Below, in pieces: positions 56,783-64,000 of a DNA stretch of 64,000 nt. The position numbers and the translations under genes are program-made. Each line of letters opens with the position of its first letter. Within the stretch, counting starts at the first letter, position 1. The notes under the pieces were generated by a model, which did no database searches, was not told where the DNA came from, and saw only the letters and a list, made by a program, of their open reading frames with translations. Source of the DNA: Paramoeba atlantica (lineage: Eukaryota; Discosea); the NCBI GenBank assembly GCA_977017575.1, contig CDRNVI010000020.1, forward strand, positions 124,001 to 188,000, written 5' to 3'.

Positions 56783-58582
56783 ATGTCATCACCGAATATC
56801 AAGGGGCAAGAGCTGGAAGGGAAATGCGTCTTGTTTGTCAGGACGAGTAGTGACAGTCGAGTCGTCGCCTATCGCACACTGTACGAATCGGGAGTTCGCA
56901 TAGTGATGGTACACCCCCATGTTGTAAGTTGGGCGACTCCTTACGTGTGGAAATGGATTCTTACCGACACGCAGAAGGTTGAGCCTATGATAGCACATGT
57001 GCAACAGGAAATTGAGTCGTTACAAGTAAGAAGTTACCCATCGGAAGCTCTTATTGACGGTGTTCTCTCCTTCGACGAGTATGGGGTTTATCCAGCCGCG
57101 GCGCTAGCAACTGCTCTGGGTAAAATTTCGTGTCCTGCGCCTGTCGAGGTAATCCGTTGCACTCATGACAAAGCTCGATTTAGAAATTGGTGCCACGACA
57201 CAGGGTTGTGCGCCCCATGGAGTCGTAGCATTCGTACGTTGGGCGAACTACAAGGAATTCTTCGCTTATTGGCGGACAATGAAGGCGGGCTAATCACTGA
57301 TGCAGACCGAATGTCTAAAATAGAAACGGGAACAAAAATGCGAGCAGTGCACTGCTCGCACTTGATACAATTTCCTTTAATTGTAAAGCCCAATCCCGGT
57401 GCTGGTGGGGCTTTGGTACAAAAATGCGAAGACTATGCACAACTCAAGTGTGCAGCTCAAAACGTATTGAGTATTCTCAATAAATCAAATGGCGGAAACA
57501 TTCCAACGCCACCCACTTTACCTTATGAAGAAAACGTGAGCGACGAATCCGAACGCGTGAATACTGAGCAATCGCCATCGACTCCTATCCGCTGCTTGTC
57601 AAACACACAATCTGCTTTCAATGAGAAGGAACGAGATCACTGGAATGCACTAGGTACACCACTCTCTGTGCTAATTGAAGAATACATAGAAGGCCCAGAA
57701 GTGGACATTGACTGCGTCATTCACCATGGAGACTTACAGTATGCCTTGGTTTCTGATAATTGCGCTCCGCATAGTGCGCCATATTTTGTGGAATCGGGAG
57801 GACTAGCCCCAAGTGCGCTACCGAGCGAGGCGCTGGAGAAGCTCATTTGTCTCACAAGAAAGTTTGTTGCCATACATGGCTCGCAATTAAACACTGTTAT
57901 GCATTTTGAAGCCAAATATGACATGCGCAGAAATAAAGCATACGTTGTAGAAGTCAACCTCAGACTCGGCGCTGCGGAAACGCACGCGCTGAATTTAGCT
58001 GTCACAGGAATTGATCTGGCAGTACAATATTGTCGCATCGCGTGCGGACTTTCTCCTACCATTCATGCTCGTGCGAAAGCCGCATATCCGATTAAGGAAC
58101 ATGTCTGGAAGCTTGCGGAAAATACGTTTTTACGAAACTGTTCGCTTCCTGTCACCGCGCATCCCACAGTGAAATTTATCAGTGCAATTCACGTTGAACA
58201 CCCTACTACACCCCTTTTGAACGCAGGAAACTCTGAAACTTCCAAATCATCGGACAACACAAACACGTTTCACTTTATCACCCCAGCTTTATATCCGCAT
58301 ACGCTCTCAGCGAACCAATATGTCGCTACTTTAAACTTCCCTCCATGTTCGGTGGCAGCAGTTTTGCGTGATCAATGGGTGGTACCGAGTGTTCTCGATG
58401 ACCCTTGTTACGTAGGACATCAGCTGTACTGGTCTGTGGGCCAGGAACTTCACCCACCACCCCATCGAAGCACGGCATTGGGTTGGATTGCAGCACGTGG
58501 TTGCACGCCACAATCCGCAAGGGACAGCTTAGAAAAGCTGGCCTCCCAGGTTCATTTTCAGTTCGCACTTTTAGAAGGGTAA
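56783..58582 (+). CDS. ATP-grasp ligase of the carnosine-synthase/biotin-carboxylase-like group
   Basis: This is a 599-residue protein from ATG at 56783 (MSSPNIKGQELEGKCVLFVR). A preceding domain (residues 1-125) is followed by the ATP-grasp domain: IRCTHDKARFRNWCHDTGL, FPLIVKPNPGAGGALVQKCE (nucleotide-binding loop), SVLIEEYIEGPEVDIDCVIH, TVMHFEAKYDMRRNKAYVVE and VNLRLGAAETHALNLAVTGI (metal and phosphate binding). These enzymes join a carboxylate to an amine or thiol by an acyl-phosphate. The carnosine synthase and ATP-grasp amino-acid ligase type fits best; the substrate is unknown. A polar insertion of about 60 residues sits after the nucleotide loop (about residues 230-290). Confidence 0.75.
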   Translation: MSSPNIKGQELEGKCVLFVRTSSDSRVVAYRTLYESGVRIVMVHPHVVSWATPYVWKWILTDTQKVEPMIAHVQQEIESLQVRSYPSEALIDGVLSFDEYGVYPAAALATALGKISCPAPVEVIRCTHDKARFRNWCHDTGLCAPWSRSIRTLGELQGILRLLADNEGGLITDADRMSKIETGTKMRAVHCSHLIQFPLIVKPNPGAGGALVQKCEDYAQLKCAAQNVLSILNKSNGGNIPTPPTLPYEENVSDESERVNTEQSPSTPIRCLSNTQSAFNEKERDHWNALGTPLSVLIEEYIEGPEVDIDCVIHHGDLQYALVSDNCAPHSAPYFVESGGLAPSALPSEALEKLICLTRKFVAIHGSQLNTVMHFEAKYDMRRNKAYVVEVNLRLGAAETHALNLAVTGIDLAVQYCRIACGLSPTIHARAKAAYPIKEHVWKLAENTFLRNCSLPVTAHPTVKFISAIHVEHPTTPLLNAGNSETSKSSDNTNTFHFITPALYPHTLSANQYVATLNFPPCSVAAVLRDQWVVPSVLDDPCYVGHQLYWSVGQELHPPPHRSTALGWIAARGCTPQSARDSLEKLASQVHFQFALLEG

Positions 58583-58773
58583 GGAAGGTGCCTATGGGCT
58601 TTTTATGTATCAATTTGCTTGGAGGCTGCAAAGTTTATTCTGAATCGTTAAGAAAAAATGTAAAGCGCTAATTCTAGGTTTCCTGACTGATGGTCAGCGC
58701 ATTTATGAATGTTTTGGATTTACCAAATATTAAGTCATAAACCTCTACACAAATACTTTAAGATTTTTCATTC

Positions 58774-59418
58774 ATGAATAGTAGCAAAAAGGCCGTTATT
58801 TGCTACCTAGCACAGCGCTTTCGAGGTCATACAGCACCTGTAGTTTCCCATTGTTCTCTCCGATCAGGCACGATAGACTCCGCCATTCCCATTTTTACGT
58901 CGAATATTCGGCAGGCGAGCTCAAGTGCAAGAGGTTGGGAGATGTTTAATCATACTCACGACTCTGCGAACACGTTCTCGGGCGAAGCACGCGAGCAGGA
59001 ACTTTTTCTTCTCCACAGTGATCCTCTTCACGTTTTGGGATTAAATGCGGCCACGGCAACAAAAGATGACATTGAAAGGTCTTTTAAAACTAAATCCGCA
59101 GTTTGTGACCCCAACTCCCCACATGGTCGTGCCAGAGCGTCTGAGCTTAAGCAGGCTCGGGCACTACTCTTAGACCCAACGTCAGCGTATTATCGAGGCA
59201 CGCGGGTTCCTGGGGATCCTGCACGTATGCGACTTTTTATGAGACTCCTACCTGCGCGGCAACGCAGGATGGGGTATATTTATTCCTTTGTTATGGGGGT
59301 TGTTTTATTCGTACTTATATTTTGTTTTCTTCGAAGTTTGTTTACCCCTCTTTTGGTATCCCGACGGCACATACGTCAGTCTGTAAAAAGCGCTAATGCG
59401 CGACGAAACCTTGATTAA
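58774..59418 (+). CDS. J-like domain membrane protein, probably mitochondrial
   Basis: This is a 214-residue protein. Residues about 83-145 resemble a J domain (FLLHSDPLHVLGLNAATATK, DDIERSFKTKSA, SELKQARALLLDPTSAYYRG), but the HPD tripeptide is absent (VCDPNSPHG stands there), so Hsp70 stimulation is unlikely. A hydrophobic segment follows at about 172-198 (YIYSFVMGVVLFVLIFCFLR) with a basic tail. The N-terminus (MNSSKKAVICYLAQRFRGHT) is presequence-like. Degenerate J proteins of this layout act in mitochondrial membranes, but the role here is inferred only. Confidence 0.5.
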   Translation: MNSSKKAVICYLAQRFRGHTAPVVSHCSLRSGTIDSAIPIFTSNIRQASSSARGWEMFNHTHDSANTFSGEAREQELFLLHSDPLHVLGLNAATATKDDIERSFKTKSAVCDPNSPHGRARASELKQARALLLDPTSAYYRGTRVPGDPARMRLFMRLLPARQRRMGYIYSFVMGVVLFVLIFCFLRSLFTPLLVSRRHIRQSVKSANARRNLD

Positions 59419-60204
59419 TTGCGATGCCCAACTTGCACAGTGCAAGTCTAGGTGGGACATGGAAAGACCCTTGCTACTGCGGGATCTGAAACCGTGAGTT
59501 TTCCTCGCTGGAACCGTGAAAAAATATTTATCGTAAACCCCCTATAAACAGATCCCCCAGTAACAAGGATTTGACTCGGAAGACTGGTTGGACGGGAGCA
59601 GGGGTGTTGGAAGAGTGGGGTTGGCTGAGCGGACCGATAGTGGTTGAGCAGGCGCCGATGGCGTAATTGCGAGGTTAGCTGGGCAGAAAACCAACGCACT
59701 GATGAAAAGGCCAAATGTGGGTGCGCCCAAGAGAAGTGGAGTTGTCCCGCGGTGATCGGGATGATCGACGGGATGAGTCAGCGCACGTCTGGCACATCCG
59801 ATGGGAGGGGGAAAATTGCAAGTTTCGAAAACGTATTTTTCTGTGAACAATGAAAAGTTTAAGAGACAGGAAGCGCATTATTTAAATATGCGCATATTAG
59901 GCAGCACGTAGCTCTTCGAGAGCTCTCGAATGCGGTGCTATTTTCCAAAATCGGCCAAGTTTTACGACCTTTGACCCCCCATCTTTCCGTGCCACCCCCT
60001 GTATGTCTTTAGTTCGTGCTAACAACATTTATGATGAATCTCATGCAATATAGCATCACAATCTTTCTGACAGCACCATGAGAGAAATCACACGGACCTG
60101 CACTGAATATCTAGAGTAATATTCGAATCGGGAGTTTAGTACAATTGCTCAGCAAGTTTAGTACAGCTTCGGTAATGCGAAGCAGCTTCGCTTAGCAAGG
60201 TACC
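59419..60204. other. intergenic, nothing firm
   Basis: This is the start of a 2.5-kb gap in the array. A + frame at 59644-59853 contains CPAVIGMIDGMS, which faintly recalls the first aspartate of Harbinger transposases, but nothing else supports it. GCGAAGCAGCTTCGC near 60176 is a short palindrome. Confidence 0.3.
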
Positions 60205-60290
60205 ATCCCCCCCTACATAATTGTCACCCCCCTACTTATTTGTCAGTTCTGAGAAAAGATGAATTCACCCTCCCCCTACATAATTGTCAG
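60205..60290. repeat. three imperfect copies of CCCCCTACATAATTGTCA
   Basis: CCCCCCTACATAATTGTCA at about 60208-60226, CCCCCTACTTATTTGTCAG at about 60228-60246 and CCCCCTACATAATTGTCAG at about 60272-60290 are clearly related and lie in the same orientation. A second pair of phrases (CCTCAATCCCACTCTCTCTC and CCTCAACCCCACTCTTTCTC) follows at about 60418 and 60457. They may be remnants of a repeated element; no coding sequence. Confidence 0.55.
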
Positions 60291-60599
60291 TCGGACAAAA
60301 CAGGCGTTGCGAAGGGGCGCTGATTTTTTTTTGCGATTAGCTGCGTTTTTAACATACAGTGTAGATTACCCCGCCTCATGGTTCTCCGAGGCAGAAGCAG
60401 ATTATGGGCCACAGTATCCCTCAATCCCACTCTCTCTCCCCTCCACACCACAGTAACCTCAACCCCACTCTTTCTCTCCCCTCCGCAGTATATTGAAACA
60501 GTATATTGAAACAAAATTATTTGTTTCCTCATTTTTGGGTAATTTTTTTAACGAACAACCTTGTTAATGTAACCCTAAGCTTTGCGGGGAATTTTTAAA

Positions 60600-60725
60600 G
60601 AGAATGCCTGGTACCCCTAGACCAGCAAAACACATCCTTTTTAGTTTTTCATTTTTTTTAGACTTTTTTTTCATTAAATTTCTCATTTTTGATTAATAAT
60701 CGAGGGTAGAGCGGTAGTTCTATAA
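60600..60725. repeat. third copy of the dispersed repeat end AATAATCGAGGGTAGAGCGG
   Basis: The 25 bases AATAATCGAGGGTAGAGCGG plus TAGTT at 60695-60719 are identical to those at 4116-4140 and 4992-5016 and are again preceded by a T-rich run. The sequence after it differs (CTATAAAGTGACACG), so the shared end probably marks a true element boundary. Confidence 0.55.
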
Positions 60726-61900
60726 AGTGACACGCCATTTTACGCGATTTTCGGCGTCTTATCATGCGTACTTGAATCAAAATCATGCGCATCGAAACTT
60801 TTGATGCGCTAACTAAAAATTGAAGGTCACTATTGCTGTAACATGCTCATCCTTTAAAGCAGAATTAGGCTATTTTTCGAAGCGAGTAGTGCTGTGCTTT
60901 GAGAAGATCATGATCGACACGCAAGGTTAACCCGCAAGTCATACATCTCCCTAGTACGGATAGTACGTACTAAGTACTTGCCAAGTACTCCGCCAGGTGC
61001 TTTTGTTTTGTCTTTTCGCGTTCTGCCCTGCAGTTCTTTCGGTTCCTTGGAGGCGTTCTTGGCTGTCGTGACTTCATCCGTGTCTGAAGTAGACCTCAAT
61101 CACATCATTCATACTCGTTGGCCCGCTGGTGTTCACTGGTTCGCTGGTTCAGTGAACGAAACAGCGAACCCATCTAGAAACCTTGACTTAAAAAAATTAT
61201 CTGTCGCACCCCTCGAAAAGTAACGACAGATAACTAGGGGGGGTACAGTAATTTGACTTGTGGTCATTGTATTTGAATTATTATCATTATTGGTTGTGCC
61301 ATTGTACTTAGAATAAACTGTATAGAATTGTGTATAGAATAAACTCTACCTCAGCTTCCCCTGCCAAAAGGGTTATACATCTCTAAATGATGATTAATAG
61401 TTTCGGTCCGTTGGAATTCAGGCGTTCTGTCTGTTTATGAAAAGAAACATTCTATAAGCACGACTAGTATCTGAAACTGTATGGATACCCTTCAATAAAA
61501 CTTGGAAACCATTAGCTTTCTTATTTCAAATTGGAACAAAGTAATATAAAGTATAAAATTTATAGTATAAAGCATAAACTTTACACTGTAAAGTTTACAG
61601 TGTAAACTTCATGATACTGTATTTATCAAATTAAAGTGAAAATTGCACCACTTTGTATAATAGCACTGTTCGGGTGAATAGTCCTATACCGGAATACGAT
61701 TTTTGCTAGGACAGCAGATGTCGCAAGGGTACTTAATATTGCGAACCTTCCTCCTTGAGCTCTTTTCCTCCCCATTTATACTCTACTCTTTGTCTCGCTT
61801 TCATGTGAAACAAATACAGCGTACAAATTTGGATTCAGAAGAACTGCTAATTTATCCTATAGTGCAATCATTTACTTTCTTATAACTTGTCACTCTCACT
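60726..61900. other. intergenic, short hairpins only
   Basis: This AT-rich stretch before SmD2 contains short inverted repeats, such as GGTTCGCTGGTTCAGTGAAC with AACAGCGAACC (about 61137-61170) and the AT palindrome AAACTTTACACTGTAAAG with its mirror (about 61578-61610). No gene was recognised; the open frame at 60978-61223 has no motif. Confidence 0.35.
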
Positions 61901-62236
61901 ATGGTAACACACAAGCCGCTGACCCGAGAAGCAGCTGACGAAGCCGAAAGAGAAGAGTTCGAACGTGGTCCGCTCAGTGTTTTGGATTCAAGCTTGAAGT
62001 CCGGCGCGCAAATATTCGTATATTGTCGGGATAATCACAAAATGCTTGGGCGTGTACGCGCCTTTGACCGACACATGAACCTCATTATGGATAATGTTCA
62101 AGAAATCTGGGTTGAACGAGATAAAAGCAGTACTCGAGGTGTCCCAAAACGAAGATCCCTTTCTAAAGTTTTTGTGCGGGGTGATAACGTAATTCTTGTC
62201 GTAAAGAATCCACAGGCCGCAAAGCCCGCTTCGTGA
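61901..62236 (+). CDS. SNRPD2: small nuclear ribonucleoprotein Sm D2
   Basis: This is a 111-residue protein, the usual length. Sm motif 1 is VYCRDNHKMLGRVRAFDRHM with NLIMDNVQEIW, and Sm motif 2 is KVFVRGDNVILVV. The N-terminal helix segment (EEFERGPLSVLDSSLKSGAQ) and the insertion KSSTRGVPKRRSLSK between the motifs are specific to SmD2. It is a member of the heptameric ring on spliceosomal snRNAs, and on the spliced-leader RNA in trans-splicing organisms. Confidence 0.96.
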   Translation: MVTHKPLTREAADEAEREEFERGPLSVLDSSLKSGAQIFVYCRDNHKMLGRVRAFDRHMNLIMDNVQEIWVERDKSSTRGVPKRRSLSKVFVRGDNVILVVKNPQAAKPAS

Positions 62237-62703
62237 TCTACTTCCATTGTAAGAGGGTCTAAAAAATACGGCACTGAACAAGGAAGACTATCATGCCATC
62301 TTTTGATGTGCAGTAAAAGTGATTTCTGAAATTCTCGATTGCTATAAATACAGTAGAACTGATCACGTTTCCCGTAGAAGTTCGTTTTATGATTACATTA
62401 TTTTGTTTTTTTCTACGCTACTGCATCCCGAAAACGTAATGCGTAAAGCATAAAGATTACTCCGGCCTGTGAAATAGATAAGTCGCTTTGATGTCGTACT
62501 GATAGCAGCACCTGCCATTTATGCTTCGCATTTCGTTGACAAAATTATTGTTTTTTTAAATAGGTTCGCCTCTTTCACACTCTTGATGTGTCCTCTTTAA
62601 ATCGGGCAGCAGCATAATCTTCTTAACCAAAAAACCTTTCTTAATAAACTTTGTCCCCATTACAGATTCTTCTTCTACCCCTTTTATCCTTCCTCACCCC
62701 TCC
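62237..62703 (+). other. spacer, nothing recognised
   Basis: This AT-rich spacer of 467 bases is followed by a pyrimidine-rich leader (TTCTTCTACCCCTTTTATCC) directly before the RRP41 ATG. The AG of ACAGATTC near 62665 could be the acceptor. Confidence 0.35.
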
Positions 62704-63600
62704 ATGGTCTCCCGCCACCACGAACACATCTCCCTCGCCGGTCTCCGCCGTGACGGACGACGCCTCACCGAGTGGCGCGACACCTCTCTCTCCCTCGGCA
62801 TCCTCCACACCGCCGACGGCAGCTGTGCGCTCGACCTCGGGGGCACCAAAGTCGTCGCCGCCGTCTACGGCCCCAAAGCCACCGAGCCCCTCAGCCTCTC
62901 CGCCGCAGCCTCCGGCGCCGTAGTCAGCACCGCAACCACAACCCTCCCCCCTGCCGCACTACACCCCCGGGCGGGGGGTTCCTCTTCTTCAACCTCTACT
63001 TCTACTTCCCCTATGGATGAACCCCCCACCCCCGGGGCCCTCCTCCTCACCTGTGACCTTGTCTTTGCCAGCTCTCGCGCAAACACCGGGTCACGTGGGG
63101 GGCTGTACTCCACTACGAGTAGCAGTGGTGGTGGTGGTGGTAGCCGAGACCGGCTGCTGGCCCAGGCGGTCCTCGACACCCTCTCGGGGGCCATCCTCCG
63201 CGGGGCCTACCCCCACAGTACGCTGGACCTCCACATCCAGGTGCTCCAGGAGGAAGGGGGGGTGGAGGCGGCGGTGGTGAACGCCGCGGGGCTGGCGCTC
63301 CAGGACGCCGGGGTCCCGATGCGGGACCTCGTGGTGTCGGCCTCCGTGGTGGTGCTCGGGGAGCGGGTGGTGGTGGACCCGACCCGGGAGGAGGCCGCGG
63401 CGGGAAGGGGCGGGGGGTGGTACGTGTGCTACGGCCACACCCCGACGGAAGGGGTGAGTTTTCGGATGGGGGGAGGCGGGAGGGAGGGGGAGATGGGGAG
63501 GGTGTGGGAGACGGCGGTGGTGGCGTGTAAGAAGTTGGTGGTGTTTTTGGATAAAAGGTTGAGGGATTATACGAAGGGGAAGTGTGGGGAGATGGAGTGA
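62704..63600 (+). CDS. RRP41: exosome complex subunit RRP41 (EXOSC4 homologue)
   Basis: This is a 298-residue RNase PH-fold protein starting MVSRHHEHISLAGLRRDGRR. Core motifs are LRRDGRRLTEWRDTSLSLGI, DGSCALDLGGTKVVAAVYGP, LAQAVLDTLSGAILRGAYPH, LHIQVLQEEGGVEAAVVNAA and LALQDAGVPMRDLVVSASV. It is one of six ring subunits of the RNA exosome, active in 3' processing of rRNA and RNA decay. Serine- and glycine-rich insertions (about residues 93-105 and 131-150) lengthen it over the usual 245. The gene is extremely GC-rich; C-ending codons dominate the first half and G-ending codons the second, and the 3' end is a run of G tracts on the sense strand. Confidence 0.92.
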   Translation: MVSRHHEHISLAGLRRDGRRLTEWRDTSLSLGILHTADGSCALDLGGTKVVAAVYGPKATEPLSLSAAASGAVVSTATTTLPPAALHPRAGGSSSSTSTSTSPMDEPPTPGALLLTCDLVFASSRANTGSRGGLYSTTSSSGGGGGSRDRLLAQAVLDTLSGAILRGAYPHSTLDLHIQVLQEEGGVEAAVVNAAGLALQDAGVPMRDLVVSASVVVLGERVVVDPTREEAAAGRGGGWYVCYGHTPTEGVSFRMGGGGREGEMGRVWETAVVACKKLVVFLDKRLRDYTKGKCGEME

Positions 63601-63818
63601 CAGGGGTGGGGATATATGGTGATACAGCATGTACGTAATGAGAGATAACATTTTCCTCTTTGTTTTTCATTTCTTTTCATAATGAGTGAGAATCAGGTGA
63701 ACTAGCGTATTTTATGATTCGTTCATTCATGTCATATTTGGTTTTTATATGAGGAGAGTAAATTGATGTCTGATCGTTGTGACGTGTTCGCCACCTACTG
63801 GTAAGTTGTATCACGAAT

Positions 63819-64000
63819 ATGGCGGCGTGTTCTCTACCTTGCACGAATCAGAAATGGGAGTGTCGTCCTCAGGAGACTGGAACAATTTCTGTTCCTAAAA
63901 CAAACAGTGAGTTTACGGGCTTTTCTTCTCACCTTCGCATCCATAACGGGAAATTTTTGAATTCTTACAACACACATTGGGGCGTTCTACGCAGAAATAC
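63819..64000 (+). CDS. possible gene running off the right edge
   Basis: An ATG at 63819 opens a frame that stays open for 60 codons to the window end. It starts MAACSLPCTNQKWECRPQET, is rich in cysteine, serine and asparagine, and has no recognisable domain. Direction, spacing and openness are consistent with the next gene of the array, but the length is too short to exclude chance. Confidence 0.4.
   Translation, partial: MAACSLPCTNQKWECRPQETGTISVPKTNSEFTGFSSHLRIHNGKFLNSYNTHWGVLRRN

Noticed and set aside
59644-59853. Possible Harbinger transposase fragment (CPAVIGMIDGMS)
   Set aside because: Only a handful of residues match and no second catalytic motif or terminal repeats could be found.
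60259-60456. 65-codon + frame in the gap before SmD2
   Set aside because: It spans short direct repeats and a TC-rich tract, and has no motif.

Overview
The window comes from the nuclear genome of a eukaryote with compact, intron-free genes, most probably a kinetoplastid or close euglenozoan relative. Three lines point there. All 30 host genes I recognise or suspect read on the + strand, as expected of a polycistronic array. The gene at 54046-54627 matches p18, the F1-ATPase subunit known only from Euglenozoa, including its KYDLFGYE motif and its GKEHPG tail. A tyrosine-recombinase retroelement has the gag, recombinase, RT/RNase H order of the kinetoplastid VIPER/TATE group. Several genes have a pyrimidine tract and AG just upstream of the ATG, as spliced-leader acceptors would. 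The genus cannot be fixed; no flagellar gene falls in the window.

Region 1-18.9 kb is accessory. Two MATE transporter genes (one cut by the left edge) flank about 4.7 kb of inverted-repeat elements and small minus-strand ORFs. Then come an ISXO2-type transposase relic, a complete but inactivated Merlin element with an 8-bp target duplication, a 280-bp tandem array, the VIPER-like retroelement joined to that array, a rhodanese-like gene, and a second Merlin element with an intact transposase and its own 8-bp duplication. All transposase and retroelement genes read on the minus strand, against the host array.

Region 18.9-63.6 kb is the core array. In order: a spinster-like MFS transporter, a small membrane protein, eIF6, RPS21, a Ulp1/SENP protease, (a pogo-like relic and a 53-bp Merlin remnant), a tail-anchored protein, BUD23, RPS13, a thioredoxin-fold protein, RPN1, MPP beta, an LRR protein, AMPK beta, a MORN protein, beta-COP, a CSB/Rad26-like SNF2 ATPase, a second LRR protein, a HIT hydrolase, calreticulin, lipoyl synthase, F1-ATPase p18, an RNase H-domain gene that looks captured from a retroelement, an ATP-grasp enzyme, a J-like membrane protein, SmD2 and RRP41. 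A further ORF runs off the right edge. The genes are mixed housekeeping functions and do not form a functional operon; eIF6, BUD23, RPS13, RPS21 and RRP41 all serve ribosome production.

The most unusual signals are: a reversal of GC skew inside several very GC-rich genes (C-ending codons in the first half, G-ending in the second); the mosaic of identical and divergent blocks between the two MATE genes; the RNase H gene with a mitochondrial-type N-terminus; and the nested arrangement of array and YR retroelement.
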